Source of the DNA: Gemmatimonadales bacterium
GTDB taxonomy: Bacteria > Gemmatimonadota > Gemmatimonadetes > Gemmatimonadales > GWC2-71-9
Reading direction: 5' to 3'
NCBI GenBank assembly: GCA_013812695.1
Contig: JACCSZ010000029.1
Location: 1-10,044 of the forward strand
Length of the DNA: 10,044 nucleotides
Part shown: one piece after another, positions 1-6,073 of the stretch
Position numbering within the stretch: position 1 is the stretch's first letter
Layout: the number at the start of each line of letters is the position of its first letter
Made by a program: the position numbers and the translations under genes
The notes under the pieces: generated by a model
What the model saw: the letters and a program-made list of their open reading frames with translations, nothing else
What the model was told of the DNA's origin: nothing
The model's database searches: none

Positions 1-310
1 GGACGTGGTAGCGCCCGCGAAAGTCCGTCGAGCGATCCACCAGCAGCACGGTCGACGCCTCCTCCACCACGCACAGCACCGCCGGGTCGCGGCGCGGGTC
101 GCGGCAGATGCCGCACGGCTGCTCCTCGGTGAGGTTGCCGCACTCGTCGCACGACCGCACGCGCTCGGTGACCGCGACGAGCGCCGACGCGAGTCGCCCC
201 GCTTGTTCGGAAGGTTGCTGGAGCAGATGGAAAGTGAGACGTTGGGCCGTCTTGCGGCCGATTCCCGGAAGCCGGGCCAGCTCCGAGATCAGCTCGTCGA
301 TGGCGCCCAC
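1..310 (-). CDS. recR: Recombination mediator RecR, N-terminal part (runs off left edge)
   Basis: RecR works with RecF and RecO in loading RecA onto gapped DNA in the cytoplasm. The visible 103 residues hold the family's N-terminal order: a helix-hairpin-helix (LPGIGRKTAQRL, residues 14-25), a four-cysteine zinc finger (C54, C57, C66, C69, in CDECGN and CGIC), and the start of the Toprim domain (LCVVEEASTVL, then FRGRYHV near residue 97). The start chosen is GTG at 310, two bases after the ybaB stop, which puts DELI at the normal distance from the protein start; a CTG two codons upstream is the only other nearby option. There is no clear Shine-Dalgarno, so translational coupling to ybaB is likely. 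The C-terminal half is outside the window. Identity is very secure; the start is fairly secure. Confidence 0.96.
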   Translation of the reverse strand, partial: MGAIDELISELARLPGIGRKTAQRLTFHLLQQPSEQAGRLASALVAVTERVRSCDECGNLTEEQPCGICRDPRRDPAVLCVVEEASTVLLVDRSTDFRGRYHV

Positions 311-312
311 GG

Positions 313-639
313 TCAGCCGGCGGCGAACGGCAGCGTGGGAACCTTCCGCATCTCGGCCTGCAGCAAGTCGGCGGCACGGCGCTGCGCCTCGCCCACGGCC
401 GCCGTCACCAGATCGCCGAGGAACTCGGCGTCGTGGCCTTCGAAGATCGTGGGATCGATGACGACGGTGCGCACGGTGCCCCGGCCATCGGCCATGACCC
501 GCACCATCCCGCCGCCCGCCGAGGTCTCGATGGTGCGGCGGGCGAGCTCCGTCTGGAGCTGCTGCAGCCGGCCCTGCATCTGTTGGCCGAGCTGAAAAAG
601 CTGTTGAAGGTCTGCCATGCTCTCCGGAAGTCCGGCCAT
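313..639 (-). CDS. ybaB: YbaB/EbfC family nucleoid-associated DNA-binding protein
   Basis: A small dimeric DNA-binding protein of the YbaB/EbfC family, almost always found between dnaX and recR, as here. The 108-residue product has the family layout: an N-terminal helix rich in Gln and Leu (LGQQMQGRLQQLQTELA), a strand region (GGGMVRVMADGRGTVRTVVI), the conserved ID[PS] element (VVIDPTIFEG), and a C-terminal helix (LGDLVTAAVGEAQRRAADLL). The start is ambiguous. ATG at 639 gives 108 residues; ATG at 618 gives 101 residues (MADLQQLFQ...) and has a GGAG just upstream at very short spacing. Either agrees with the family. The stop lies two bases before the recR GTG, implying one transcript. Confidence 0.93.
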   Translation of the reverse strand: MAGLPESMADLQQLFQLGQQMQGRLQQLQTELARRTIETSAGGGMVRVMADGRGTVRTVVIDPTIFEGHDAEFLGDLVTAAVGEAQRRAADLLQAEMRKVPTLPFAAG

Positions 640-647
640 GACCCGGC

Positions 648-677
648 AAAGTAAGGGGACTGGGAATCCGTGGGCAA
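648..677 (-). promoter_or_regulatory. Weak candidate promoter before ybaB
   Basis: In the short dnaX-ybaB gap the minus strand reads TTGCCC (677-672), an 18-base spacer, then TACTTT (653-648), about 9 bases before the ATG at 639. If used, it would give a nearly leaderless ybaB-recR message starting from the 639 codon. The match to the sigma70 consensus is modest and the gap is small, so read-through from dnaX is at least as likely. Confidence 0.25.
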
Positions 678-678
678 G

Positions 679-2415
679 CTAATCCACGATCTCCAAATCT
701 AACGTATCGGCTGCCGCGTCGAGGGCTGGATCCTTCGAGCGGAACATGCGGAGGCGGTCTGCCTTGAGACTCGCATCGGTGAGCTGGCGCGGCTTGGGCA
801 CGGGCACGCCATCGCCGGCCGCGACCTCGGTGACGCGGAGCCGTACCGGCTGGCCGAGCGGCCGCGTCAGGATCGCTTCGACCGTCTGCGCCTGCGCCTG
901 CAACCGCTCGGCGAACAACGGGTTGGGCTCGACCAGCTCGACCGTGAGCCACGGGAGTTCGAGCTTGCAGGGGACGGTGTGCGAGAGCGCCTCACCGAGA
1001 AAGCGGCTTTGCCCTCGGACCGCCGCGACCAGCTCGGGCCAGGCGGTCCGGATGGCCTCGAGCGTCGCCACCGTCGGCTCGGCCGCGAGCGGCGGCGGCG
1101 ACCCTGGCTCCATGGCTGCCGACGACGATGCTGCTGGGCCGGACGGGCGCTCGGAGGCAGTCGGTATCGGCGGGCCGGCGACTCGATCCGGCGTGGGCCC
1201 TTCAGTCTTCCCCTTGCTCGGGGCGACCCGCGGCGGGGGGGCAGAGGGGTGGACCGGCGAACCCGGCCTGGCCGGGCCTGCGACCGGCTCCGCTGCCAGG
1301 ACCTGCGCCAGGTCCACGATCCGGTCGAGCATGGTCCACCGAAGCAGCAGCGTCTCGACGATGAGCCGCGGGTTCGCGCTGCGCCGGATGGCCCCTTCGC
1401 TGTCCGCGAGCAGGCGCAGCATGCGGAGGACGTCCCCAGGCTCCAGCCGACCCCGCTCGGCCTCGAGTGCCTGCCGCATGGCTTCGGTGAGACCCTCGGG
1501 TTCGTTGCCGAGTTGCAGCATCAGCAGTGCCCGGAGCGTCTCGCCCGCGCCGCCCATGAATTCCGCCAGATCGGCCCCGGCGTTGGCCAGGCGGTCCACC
1601 AGCGGAAAGACGCCCTCGGGCCGGCGTTCGGCGACCAGAGCCAGGACTTCGGCGTATGCGTCGTCGTCCACCAGCCCCAGCACCTCGCGGACGCGTTCCG
1701 CGGACACCGCGCCCTCGCTGAAGCTCAAGCACTGGTCCAGCACGCTCAGCGCGTCGCGCATGCCGCCGTCGGCGTGGCGGGCGATGAGCGTGAGCGCGTC
1801 GTCGTCCGCGGCGATGCCTTCGGCCTCGAGCACGTGGCGGAGCCGGTCCCGGATGGCCGCCGGGCCGATGCGCCGGAAGTCGAACCGCTGAAGGCGCGAG
1901 AGCACCGGCGCCGCGGCGGCCGCGATCTTCTGGGGCTCGGTGGTCGCGAACACGAACACGACGCCCGGGGGCGGCTCCTCGAGCACCTTGAGCAGCGCGT
2001 TCCAGGCCTCGCGAGTCAACATGTGGGCCTCGTCCACGATGTAGACCTTGTAGTGGCCTTCGCGGGACGCCGCGTACATGGCACGTTCGCGCAGATCGCG
2101 CGCGTCGTCCACGCCGCGGTTGCTCGCGGCGTCGATCTCGACCACGTCGAGGTTGGCGGCGCCGTTCCAGACCCGCTGGCAGTTCTCGCATTCGCCGCAG
2201 GGGTCGCCGGACGGCTCGCGATTCGGACAGTTGAGCGCCATGGCGAGGATGCGCGCCGCGGTCGTCTTGCCTACGCCGCGTGGCCCGGTCAGCAGGTACC
2301 CGTGCCCCACGCGCCCCCGGGCCACGGCACCGCGGAGCACGGCGGCGACGTGATCCTGCACGAGCAGGTCGGAAAAGCGCTTGGGGCGGTAGCGACGTGC
2401 GAGGGCGATAGTCAT
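679..2415 (-). CDS. dnaX: DNA polymerase III subunits gamma and tau
   Basis: Encodes the clamp-loader ATPase that couples replicative polymerase to the sliding clamp. The 578-residue protein opens with the family's ARRYRPKRFSDLL. It has Walker A GPRGVGKT (44-51), the DnaX zinc module with C63, C73, C76 and C79, Walker B IVDEAH (126-131) and sensor-1 FATTEP (156-161), followed by the lid and collar domains to about residue 370. Residues about 373-450 are a Pro/Ala/Ser-rich linker, and 450-578 form a tau-type C-terminal domain. ATG at 2415 fits the family start, but the bases before it are pyrimidine-rich with no Shine-Dalgarno. The SRP RNA gene ends 20 nt upstream; ybaB and recR follow. A C7 run in the linker is described separately. 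Identity is certain; the initiation mode is unclear. Confidence 0.98.
   Translation of the reverse strand: MTIALARRYRPKRFSDLLVQDHVAAVLRGAVARGRVGHGYLLTGPRGVGKTTAARILAMALNCPNREPSGDPCGECENCQRVWNGAANLDVVEIDAASNRGVDDARDLRERAMYAASREGHYKVYIVDEAHMLTREAWNALLKVLEEPPPGVVFVFATTEPQKIAAAAAPVLSRLQRFDFRRIGPAAIRDRLRHVLEAEGIAADDDALTLIARHADGGMRDALSVLDQCLSFSEGAVSAERVREVLGLVDDDAYAEVLALVAERRPEGVFPLVDRLANAGADLAEFMGGAGETLRALLMLQLGNEPEGLTEAMRQALEAERGRLEPGDVLRMLRLLADSEGAIRRSANPRLIVETLLLRWTMLDRIVDLAQVLAAEPVAGPARPGSPVHPSAPPPRVAPSKGKTEGPTPDRVAGPPIPTASERPSGPAASSSAAMEPGSPPPLAAEPTVATLEAIRTAWPELVAAVRGQSRFLGEALSHTVPCKLELPWLTVELVEPNPLFAERLQAQAQTVEAILTRPLGQPVRLRVTEVAAGDGVPVPKPRQLTDASLKADRLRMFRSKDPALDAAADTLDLEIVD
1202..1241 (-). 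other. Candidate -1 frameshift or slippage site in dnaX
   Basis: In the dnaX linker the minus strand has seven consecutive C (1241-1235). In the dnaX frame the heptamer reads C CCC CCG, which fits the X XXY YYZ pattern. A -1 shift on this run would add ten codons and stop at TGA (1204-1202), giving a product of about 404 residues ending just after the ATPase and collar domains. A small hairpin can form downstream (CCCC, six-base loop, GGGG). E. coli makes gamma by -1 shifting at a linker site in the same part of dnaX, and Thermus does so by transcriptional slippage. C-runs are less well documented as slip sites, so this is a hypothesis. Confidence 0.3.
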
Positions 2416-2424
2416 GGGCGGAGG

Positions 2425-2444
2425 GAAAAGAAAAGTGCCTCAGG
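2425..2444 (-). terminator. U-rich tail after the SRP RNA closing stem
   Basis: The last 10 bases of the SRP RNA closing helix (2444-2435) are followed directly on the minus strand by TTTTCTTTTCCC. A strong GC stem plus this U-rich tract resembles an intrinsic terminator and probably sets the RNA 3' end. Only 9 bases separate it from the dnaX ATG at 2415, so dnaX expression would depend on read-through or processing unless it has a start site I cannot see. Confidence 0.5.
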
Positions 2445-2535
2445 CTCCCCGAAGCGACACCGGGCATCGCTTAGCGCTGCTACCGGCGAGGTCCTGACGC
2501 GGTTCGCGCGCCGGCGCCCTTCGGACCTGAGGCAC
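2435..2535 (-). ncRNA. ffs: Signal recognition particle RNA, small bacterial type (4.5S-like)
   Basis: This is the RNA core of the signal recognition particle, which binds Ffh and guides nascent membrane proteins to FtsY. The minus strand carries the Ffh-binding signature: GCGTCAGG (around 2500-2493) and AGCAGCGCTAAGCG (2481 onward), flanked by the usual AACC. The ends form a perfect 10-bp helix (GTGCCTCAGG with CCTGAGGCAC). Further inward are CCGAAG/CTTCGG and an 8-bp helix GGCGCCGG/CCGGTGTC with two G-U pairs. The result is one long hairpin of about 101 nt, the usual small-type length. Its place just before dnaX-ybaB-recR matches the known synteny in several phyla. The apical loop between ACC and GGT is UCGCC, not the usual GGAA. 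Ends are inferred from the closing helix and promoter position. Confidence 0.9.
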
Positions 2536-2539
2536 CCGC

Positions 2540-2568
2540 AATATACACCCGGCGGCGGGCCGGGGGAA
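2540..2568 (-). promoter_or_regulatory. Promoter of the SRP RNA gene
   Basis: The minus strand has TATATT (2545-2540), five of six matches to the -10 consensus, placed so that transcription would begin within a base or two of the 5' strand of the SRP closing helix (about 2535-2533). Seventeen bases upstream is TTCCCC (2568-2563), a poor -35. This is the only A/T-rich hexamer in the surrounding GC-rich sequence, which supports it. Confidence 0.6.
2548..2564 (-). terminator. GC hairpin after the lipoprotein gene
   Basis: CCCGGC, a 5-base loop, then GCCGGG (2564-2548 on the minus strand) form a perfect 6-bp stem 8 bases after the lipoprotein stop codon. There is no proper U tract, only TGTATATT, which is the -10 region of the SRP RNA promoter. 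The stem fills most of that promoter's spacer. It may be a weak terminator insulating ffs, or just GC-rich spacer. Confidence 0.3.
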
Positions 2569-2572
2569 CTCT

Positions 2573-3097
2573 CTATTTCGCGGCGGGCGCGGGGAGATCG
2601 GAGCTGTACATGTCCACGGCATATCGCCACGTGCCGTCGGGCTGCCGGCGGAGGATCTCGAGGTACTTGCCCTGGTCATGGATCGGCGCGCCATCCTTGG
2701 CCTTCGAGGTACCGTCGAGCCGAAAGTGCCCCCGCATGTACGCCAGGTCGCCGCGCCCCTCGACCTCGTCGGCGCTGATATCGATCCTGAGCTGGTACGC
2801 CGCGAGGAAACCGCCCCAAAACTTCTGGATGCCTTCGCGGCCTTCGATGGTCGCGGCATTCGGCGGCATCAGACGCGCATCGGCCGTGTATACCGCGGCG
2901 ACGCCGGCCGCATCACCGGCTCCGACGGCGGTGGCGAAGCTCGAGTCCGCGGCGCGGACGGCGGCCAGGTCGGCCGCGGAAAGGGGAGCCGCGGCGGCGT
3001 CCCCCGTCGCTCCACCCGCAGCGGGGGCTGGGCGGCAGGCGGTCGCCACCAGCAGGCTCAGGGCAAGCGGGAGAACGGCGGTCAGGCGACGAGCCAT
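2573..3097 (-). CDS. SnoaL-like / DUF4440 family lipoprotein
   Basis: A 174-residue exported protein of unknown function. It opens with a basic start (MARRLT), a hydrophobic stretch (residues 7-17) and the lipobox-like ATAC, so Cys21 is the likely lipid-modified residue. An Ala/Gly-rich tether runs to about residue 40. Residues 43-165 look like the NTF2-like SnoaL/DUF4440 fold: an N-terminal helix ADLAAVRAADSSFATAV, then VYTADARLMPPN, GREGIQKFWGGF, and the strand YLEILRRQPDGTWRYAVDMY. Such domains are small enzymes or ligand-binding modules, and no catalytic claim can be made. ATG at 3097 is preferred over the in-frame ATG at 3133 because GGAGG lies 4 bases before it and the signal peptide begins there. 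It appears to be transcribed alone. Confidence 0.85.
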   Translation of the reverse strand: MARRLTAVLPLALSLLVATACRPAPAAGGATGDAAAAPLSAADLAAVRAADSSFATAVGAGDAAGVAAVYTADARLMPPNAATIEGREGIQKFWGGFLAAYQLRIDISADEVEGRGDLAYMRGHFRLDGTSKAKDGAPIHDQGKYLEILRRQPDGTWRYAVDMYSSDLPAPAAK

Positions 3098-3101
3098 GGT
3101 A

Positions 3102-3106
3102 CCTCC
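3102..3106 (-). promoter_or_regulatory. Ribosome binding site fixing the lipoprotein start
   Basis: The minus strand reads GGAGG, TACC, ATG. This strong Shine-Dalgarno selects the ATG at 3097 over the upstream in-frame ATG at 3133, which would add 12 residues before the signal peptide. Confidence 0.8.
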
Positions 3107-3139
3107 GGGGAGAAGGATGCGTGCCGGTGGCAACAGAAA

Positions 3140-3222
3140 TGGTCATCCCGAGGGGGCGAGGGATCTTGTCACCCGGGTTCGAACTCGGCCCAGCAAGGTC
3201 CATCGCTCCGCTCGGGATGACA
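3140..3222. repeat. Imperfect intergenic inverted repeat
   Basis: Two arms of about 28 bases face each other: 3140-3167, starting TGGTCATCCCGAG, and 3195-3222, ending CTCGGGATGACA. They share 11 identical complementary bases at the outer end (GTCATCCCGAG) and most of the remainder, with one length difference. The 27-base centre contains its own palindrome around TTCGAA. The whole can fold into a long hairpin. It sits between the YihY-like stop and the lipoprotein start, where it could end or stabilise transcripts. From memory, similar GTCATCCCGAGCG...CGAGGGATC sequences occur as dispersed repeats in GC-rich environmental genomes; only one copy lies in this window, so that is not shown here. 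Confidence 0.7.
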
Positions 3223-3267
3223 GCATGACAGGGCGAGGGTCGTTACCTCGGGCGCCGGCCGCCACCG

Positions 3268-4206
3268 TCACCCCAGAATGGTACGCTGCCGCTGCTGCAT
3301 ATTCCGAAGCTCCCAGGTTTCGGCGAACACGCCGCCCAGAAGGAACACGATGGCCGTGTAGTAGACCCATAGGATGAACAGCACCGCCGCGCCGATGTTG
3401 GCGTCGCCGCCGGCGCTTCCGACCGAGGCGAAGTGGGCGAGGTAGAGCGCGTACATTCGCTTGGCCGCCTCGAACAGCAGTGCGGTGAAGGTGGAGGCCA
3501 GCAGCGCGGTGCGCCAGGGCAACCGGCGGACGGAGGCGTAGCGGTACGTGACGTAGAAGAGGGACACCGAGAACCCGAACGCCAGCAGTTCGCCCAGGAG
3601 CCGGCCAACCGTCGAGAAGAAGAACGCGAGCTGCGGAATGACCCGCTCCGAGCCGCGCGCCCACGCGATCGTGACCACCGTGCTCAGGGTGGTGTTGGCG
3701 AGAAACAGCACGACGGTGCCGACCACCATTCCCGCGTCGCGCAGCTTGCCCGCCAGCCAGGTAAACACGAAGTTGCGCGGCGGCGCCGGCCGCGCGGAGA
3801 CGTCGTACACGTCGTTCAGGGAGGTGCGCACGCCCGCGAAGAGCCGGGTGCTGAACCACACGAACGCGGGGATGGCATAGAGGGAGATCGCTCCGCGGTT
3901 CCTCGACACGCCGATCAGCAGCCGCTCGACCAGCCCGAAGGGATCCTGTTCGGTGTCGGACGCGTGTGGCGGGAAGAATCGGTGGAACAGCGCGGTGGGG
4001 TCGACCGCCGGGCCGCCGGCGACGGCTTGCGCGACGTGGGTCAGCGCGATCAACACCAGCAGGACGAAGGGCACAGCCGCCAGAAGCGCGTCGAAGGTGA
4101 GCGCGCTCGCCAAAAACGGGATGTTGTTTTCATCGGCGGCCTGGAGGGTGCGTCGGAGGAAGCCGGCGGGTGTGCGATGCCACCCGCCAGGCCGGACGCG
4201 CTTCAG
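3268..4206 (-). CDS. YihY/BrkB-family inner membrane protein (start codon uncertain)
   Basis: A polytopic membrane protein of the YihY/UPF0761 (BrkB) family, whose biochemical role is unsettled. It has about six membrane segments: VPFVLLVLIAL, ISLYAIPAFVWF, GMVVGTVVLFLANTTL, LLAFGFSVSLFYVTY, ALLASTFTALLFEAAKRMYALYLA and AAVLFILWVYYTAIVFLLGG. The conserved end-of-protein pattern (LFEAAK, WVYYTAIVFLLG) is clear. The first conventional start is TTG at 4113, but the frame stays open upstream and encodes the family's N-terminal helix (FLRRTLQAADENNIPFLASAL; E. coli YihY has DEDNMTTLAGNL). The only start-like codon covering it is CTG at 4206, overlapping the stop of the upstream gene, with GAGGAG 8 bases before it; this gives 312 residues. 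The family call is firm; the start is inferred. Confidence 0.82.
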   Translation of the reverse strand: MKRVRPGGWHRTPAGFLRRTLQAADENNIPFLASALTFDALLAAVPFVLLVLIALTHVAQAVAGGPAVDPTALFHRFFPPHASDTEQDPFGLVERLLIGVSRNRGAISLYAIPAFVWFSTRLFAGVRTSLNDVYDVSARPAPPRNFVFTWLAGKLRDAGMVVGTVVLFLANTTLSTVVTIAWARGSERVIPQLAFFFSTVGRLLGELLAFGFSVSLFYVTYRYASVRRLPWRTALLASTFTALLFEAAKRMYALYLAHFASVGSAGGDANIGAAVLFILWVYYTAIVFLLGGVFAETWELRNMQQRQRTILG

Positions 4207-4604
4207 GCGAGCGGCTCCTCGTAGTCCCCGACGGCCCGGCGGCGGGCCCGCGACTCGGCCAGCCGGCGCTCGAGCTCCTCGCGAGCCGAGCCGCCGGACC
4301 CGCGCGGGCGGAGAGCCGGCGCCTCCTCAGGGTCGTCGAGGTCGTCGTCGTCATCGGCCAGGTCCTCGAGCGCCTCCTTGCCGCTCCCGAACTGCTGCGC
4401 GATGTCGTCGAGCTTCTCCTCGGTCATCGCGCGGAGCTTCCAGAGCCGGCGCTGCAGGACCCGGCGGGTCTCCTCGCCGGTCCGCGGTGCATACAGCAGC
4501 GCCAAGCCCGCCCCCAGCACGCCGCCCCAGAACAGCCACTTCGCCGACGCATCGCCGCCGCGTTCGACGTACACGACCTCCCGGCCCCTCCCGTGACGTA
4601 CCAT
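4203..4604 (-). CDS. YtxH-like small membrane-anchored protein
   Basis: A 133-residue protein of the YtxH (gas-vesicle-protein-like, stress-associated) type. One membrane segment lies at about residues 23-39 (WLFWGGVLGAGLALLYAP), followed directly by the family's hallmark YAPRTGEETRRVL (38-50). A basic amphipathic helix follows (to about 70), then an acidic cluster (DDDDDLDD, 84-91) and a highly charged C-terminal helix. YtxH proteins have no defined biochemical activity; they are often linked to envelope stress. The start at 4604 is fixed by AGGAGG 5 bases upstream. Its stop overlaps the proposed start of the YihY-like gene, so the two are probably translated from one message. Confidence 0.82.
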   Translation of the reverse strand: MVRHGRGREVVYVERGGDASAKWLFWGGVLGAGLALLYAPRTGEETRRVLQRRLWKLRAMTEEKLDDIAQQFGSGKEALEDLADDDDDLDDPEEAPALRPRGSGGSAREELERRLAESRARRRAVGDYEEPLA

Positions 4605-4609
4605 GCAGT

Positions 4610-4615
4610 CCTCCT
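4610..4615 (-). promoter_or_regulatory. Ribosome binding site overlapping the aldolase stop
   Basis: AGGAGG lies 5 bases before the YtxH-like ATG and its first two bases are part of the aldolase TAG stop (TAGGAGG). A ribosome ending the aldolase would sit on this site, so the pair is likely coupled. Confidence 0.8.
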
Positions 4616-6032
4616 ATTCGCCGGCGTCGGGATCGTCCTCGGCCGCCACCAGCGCCGGCTTGAGCGCGGCGTGATGCTGCAACGGCGCCTGGACGAAACG
4701 GTTGATGTCCTTCTCGGTCCCGTTCACGTTAAGCTGCTCGAACAGGAACGCGAAGGTACGTTCGAGGTCCGCCGCGATGGCGCCGCGCACCTCGTCGCTC
4801 AGGGACCAGACCTCGCGTTTGAACGGGCCGATGGCCTTCTTCCTGGCCTTGTAGTAGAACTGTTCCGCCGTGTCGCCGGCCTTGCGCTCGCCGGCCGCGT
4901 TGTCGTCCACCCAGCGGCGCAGGCGGTCCCGGAGCCCGGTCGGCAGCTTGGGGTGATCGAACACCATGTTCTGGAAGTTGGTGGCGAGATGGATCTCGGC
5001 GGTTTCGATGCGGGGGAAGTTGCCGAAGGCGGTCGAGGGCAGCGTGCTCGCGCCGTGCTGCACGGCGCCGGCAAGGCCGTATTCCTCGCGGGCCGCCTTG
5101 GACAGCGCGGCCAGCGCCTCGAGGTCGAGCTTGACGTCGGCCATGGACCCGTCCGCCAGGACGACGCCGCCGTGGCTGGTGCCCGTCTGCACGGAGATCT
5201 TGCTGATGCCGGTGAGCTCGCCCTCGTAGTTGGCCAGCGTTCGATTGTAGCCACGCATGAAGGCGTGCAGCTCGTCGACGGTACTGTTCTTCATGCCGAC
5301 CTCGCCGATCTCCCCGCCGACCGACACGGTGATGCCCTCCGGCTCGTGCGCGCGGATGAAGGCGGTGATCTCGGCCGCGCGCTCGTAGTTCAGGCGCTGC
5401 TGCTCGTCGAGGGATTCGGGCTCCAGGTCGACCAGCGTCGAGGTATCCACGTCGATGTTGTAGAAGCCCGCGCCGACCTCTTCCGCGATCAGCTTCTTGA
5501 CCTCCCCGGTCTCGGCCTCGGGGTCCGCGTGGTACTTCTTGTGGTTGACCTGGCAGTGATCGCCCTGAATGAACAAGGGGAGCACGTACCCCTCGCGAAG
5601 CGCCGCGCCGATCAGCACCGCCACGTACTCGGCCGGACGCTGCTCGGTGTACGCGATCTCGGACCGGGCGATCTCGAGGATGATCGCGCCGGCCTTCCCC
5701 GCCCTGGCCGCCCGGAACACCGCGCGCGCGGTGTCGTACGCAAGCGCGCGGATGTTGATGGCCGGCACCGTGAAGCCGCTCACGTCGCCGCGGCCACGGG
5801 CTTCGTACAGCCCCTGAATCGACGCCGGCCGCGCCCCCGTCACCTGCCCCAGCTCCCAGAGCAGCCAGCGCGCCGCTTCCCTTTCCTCGCCCTCGTCGAA
5901 CACCGCCTGCCACACGAGACGATCGGTCGAGGGCGAGCGGAGCTTGGCCGGATCGCGCACCGTCACGCCTCCGGCCACCAACGCCACCGCGCCATCGTAC
6001 AGCCCGACCGCCCGCTGAATTTCGTCAGCCAT
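4614..6032 (-). CDS. Class II fructose-bisphosphate aldolase-like enzyme, long form
   Basis: A zinc-dependent aldolase of the class II FBA/tagatose-bisphosphate family, expected to cleave or form fructose 1,6-bisphosphate in glycolysis and gluconeogenesis. All elements of the metal site are visible: QGDHC (catalytic Asp158, His159), GGEIGEVG (Glu241), TGTSHGG (His287) and VQHGAS (His326). GFTVPAINIRA (87-97) is the substrate-side strand that opens the barrel. At 472 residues it is longer than the usual 300-360: about 80 residues precede the barrel and about 100 follow the last ligand, including EQFYYKARKKAIGPFKREVW. Substrate (fructose- or tagatose-bisphosphate) cannot be told from sequence alone. 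A promoter lies just upstream; YtxH-like and YihY-like genes follow within one transcript. Confidence 0.88.
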   Translation of the reverse strand: MADEIQRAVGLYDGAVALVAGGVTVRDPAKLRSPSTDRLVWQAVFDEGEEREAARWLLWELGQVTGARPASIQGLYEARGRGDVSGFTVPAINIRALAYDTARAVFRAARAGKAGAIILEIARSEIAYTEQRPAEYVAVLIGAALREGYVLPLFIQGDHCQVNHKKYHADPEAETGEVKKLIAEEVGAGFYNIDVDTSTLVDLEPESLDEQQRLNYERAAEITAFIRAHEPEGITVSVGGEIGEVGMKNSTVDELHAFMRGYNRTLANYEGELTGISKISVQTGTSHGGVVLADGSMADVKLDLEALAALSKAAREEYGLAGAVQHGASTLPSTAFGNFPRIETAEIHLATNFQNMVFDHPKLPTGLRDRLRRWVDDNAAGERKAGDTAEQFYYKARKKAIGPFKREVWSLSDEVRGAIAADLERTFAFLFEQLNVNGTEKDINRFVQAPLQHHAALKPALVAAEDDPDAGE

Positions 6033-6073
6033 GTCTCGACACCCTCGCGGATTCGGAGTTTGGAGCTTCGGGT

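Noticed and set aside
1202..2467. 421-codon minus-strand frame overlapping dnaX
   Set aside because: It is the -1 shadow of dnaX with Arg-rich content. Only its end matters, as the stop reached after a possible -1 shift at the C7 run.
979..2778. 599-codon open frame on the plus strand
   Set aside because: It runs antisense through dnaX and the SRP RNA. Its composition (Arg, Gly, His, Ala) is typical of a shadow frame in GC-rich DNA and it shows no motif.
3171..3190. GGTTCGAAC resembling a tRNA T-loop
   Set aside because: The stem around it has a 6-base loop, and no acceptor stem, anticodon arm or D-arm can be placed nearby. It is the centre of the inverted repeat.
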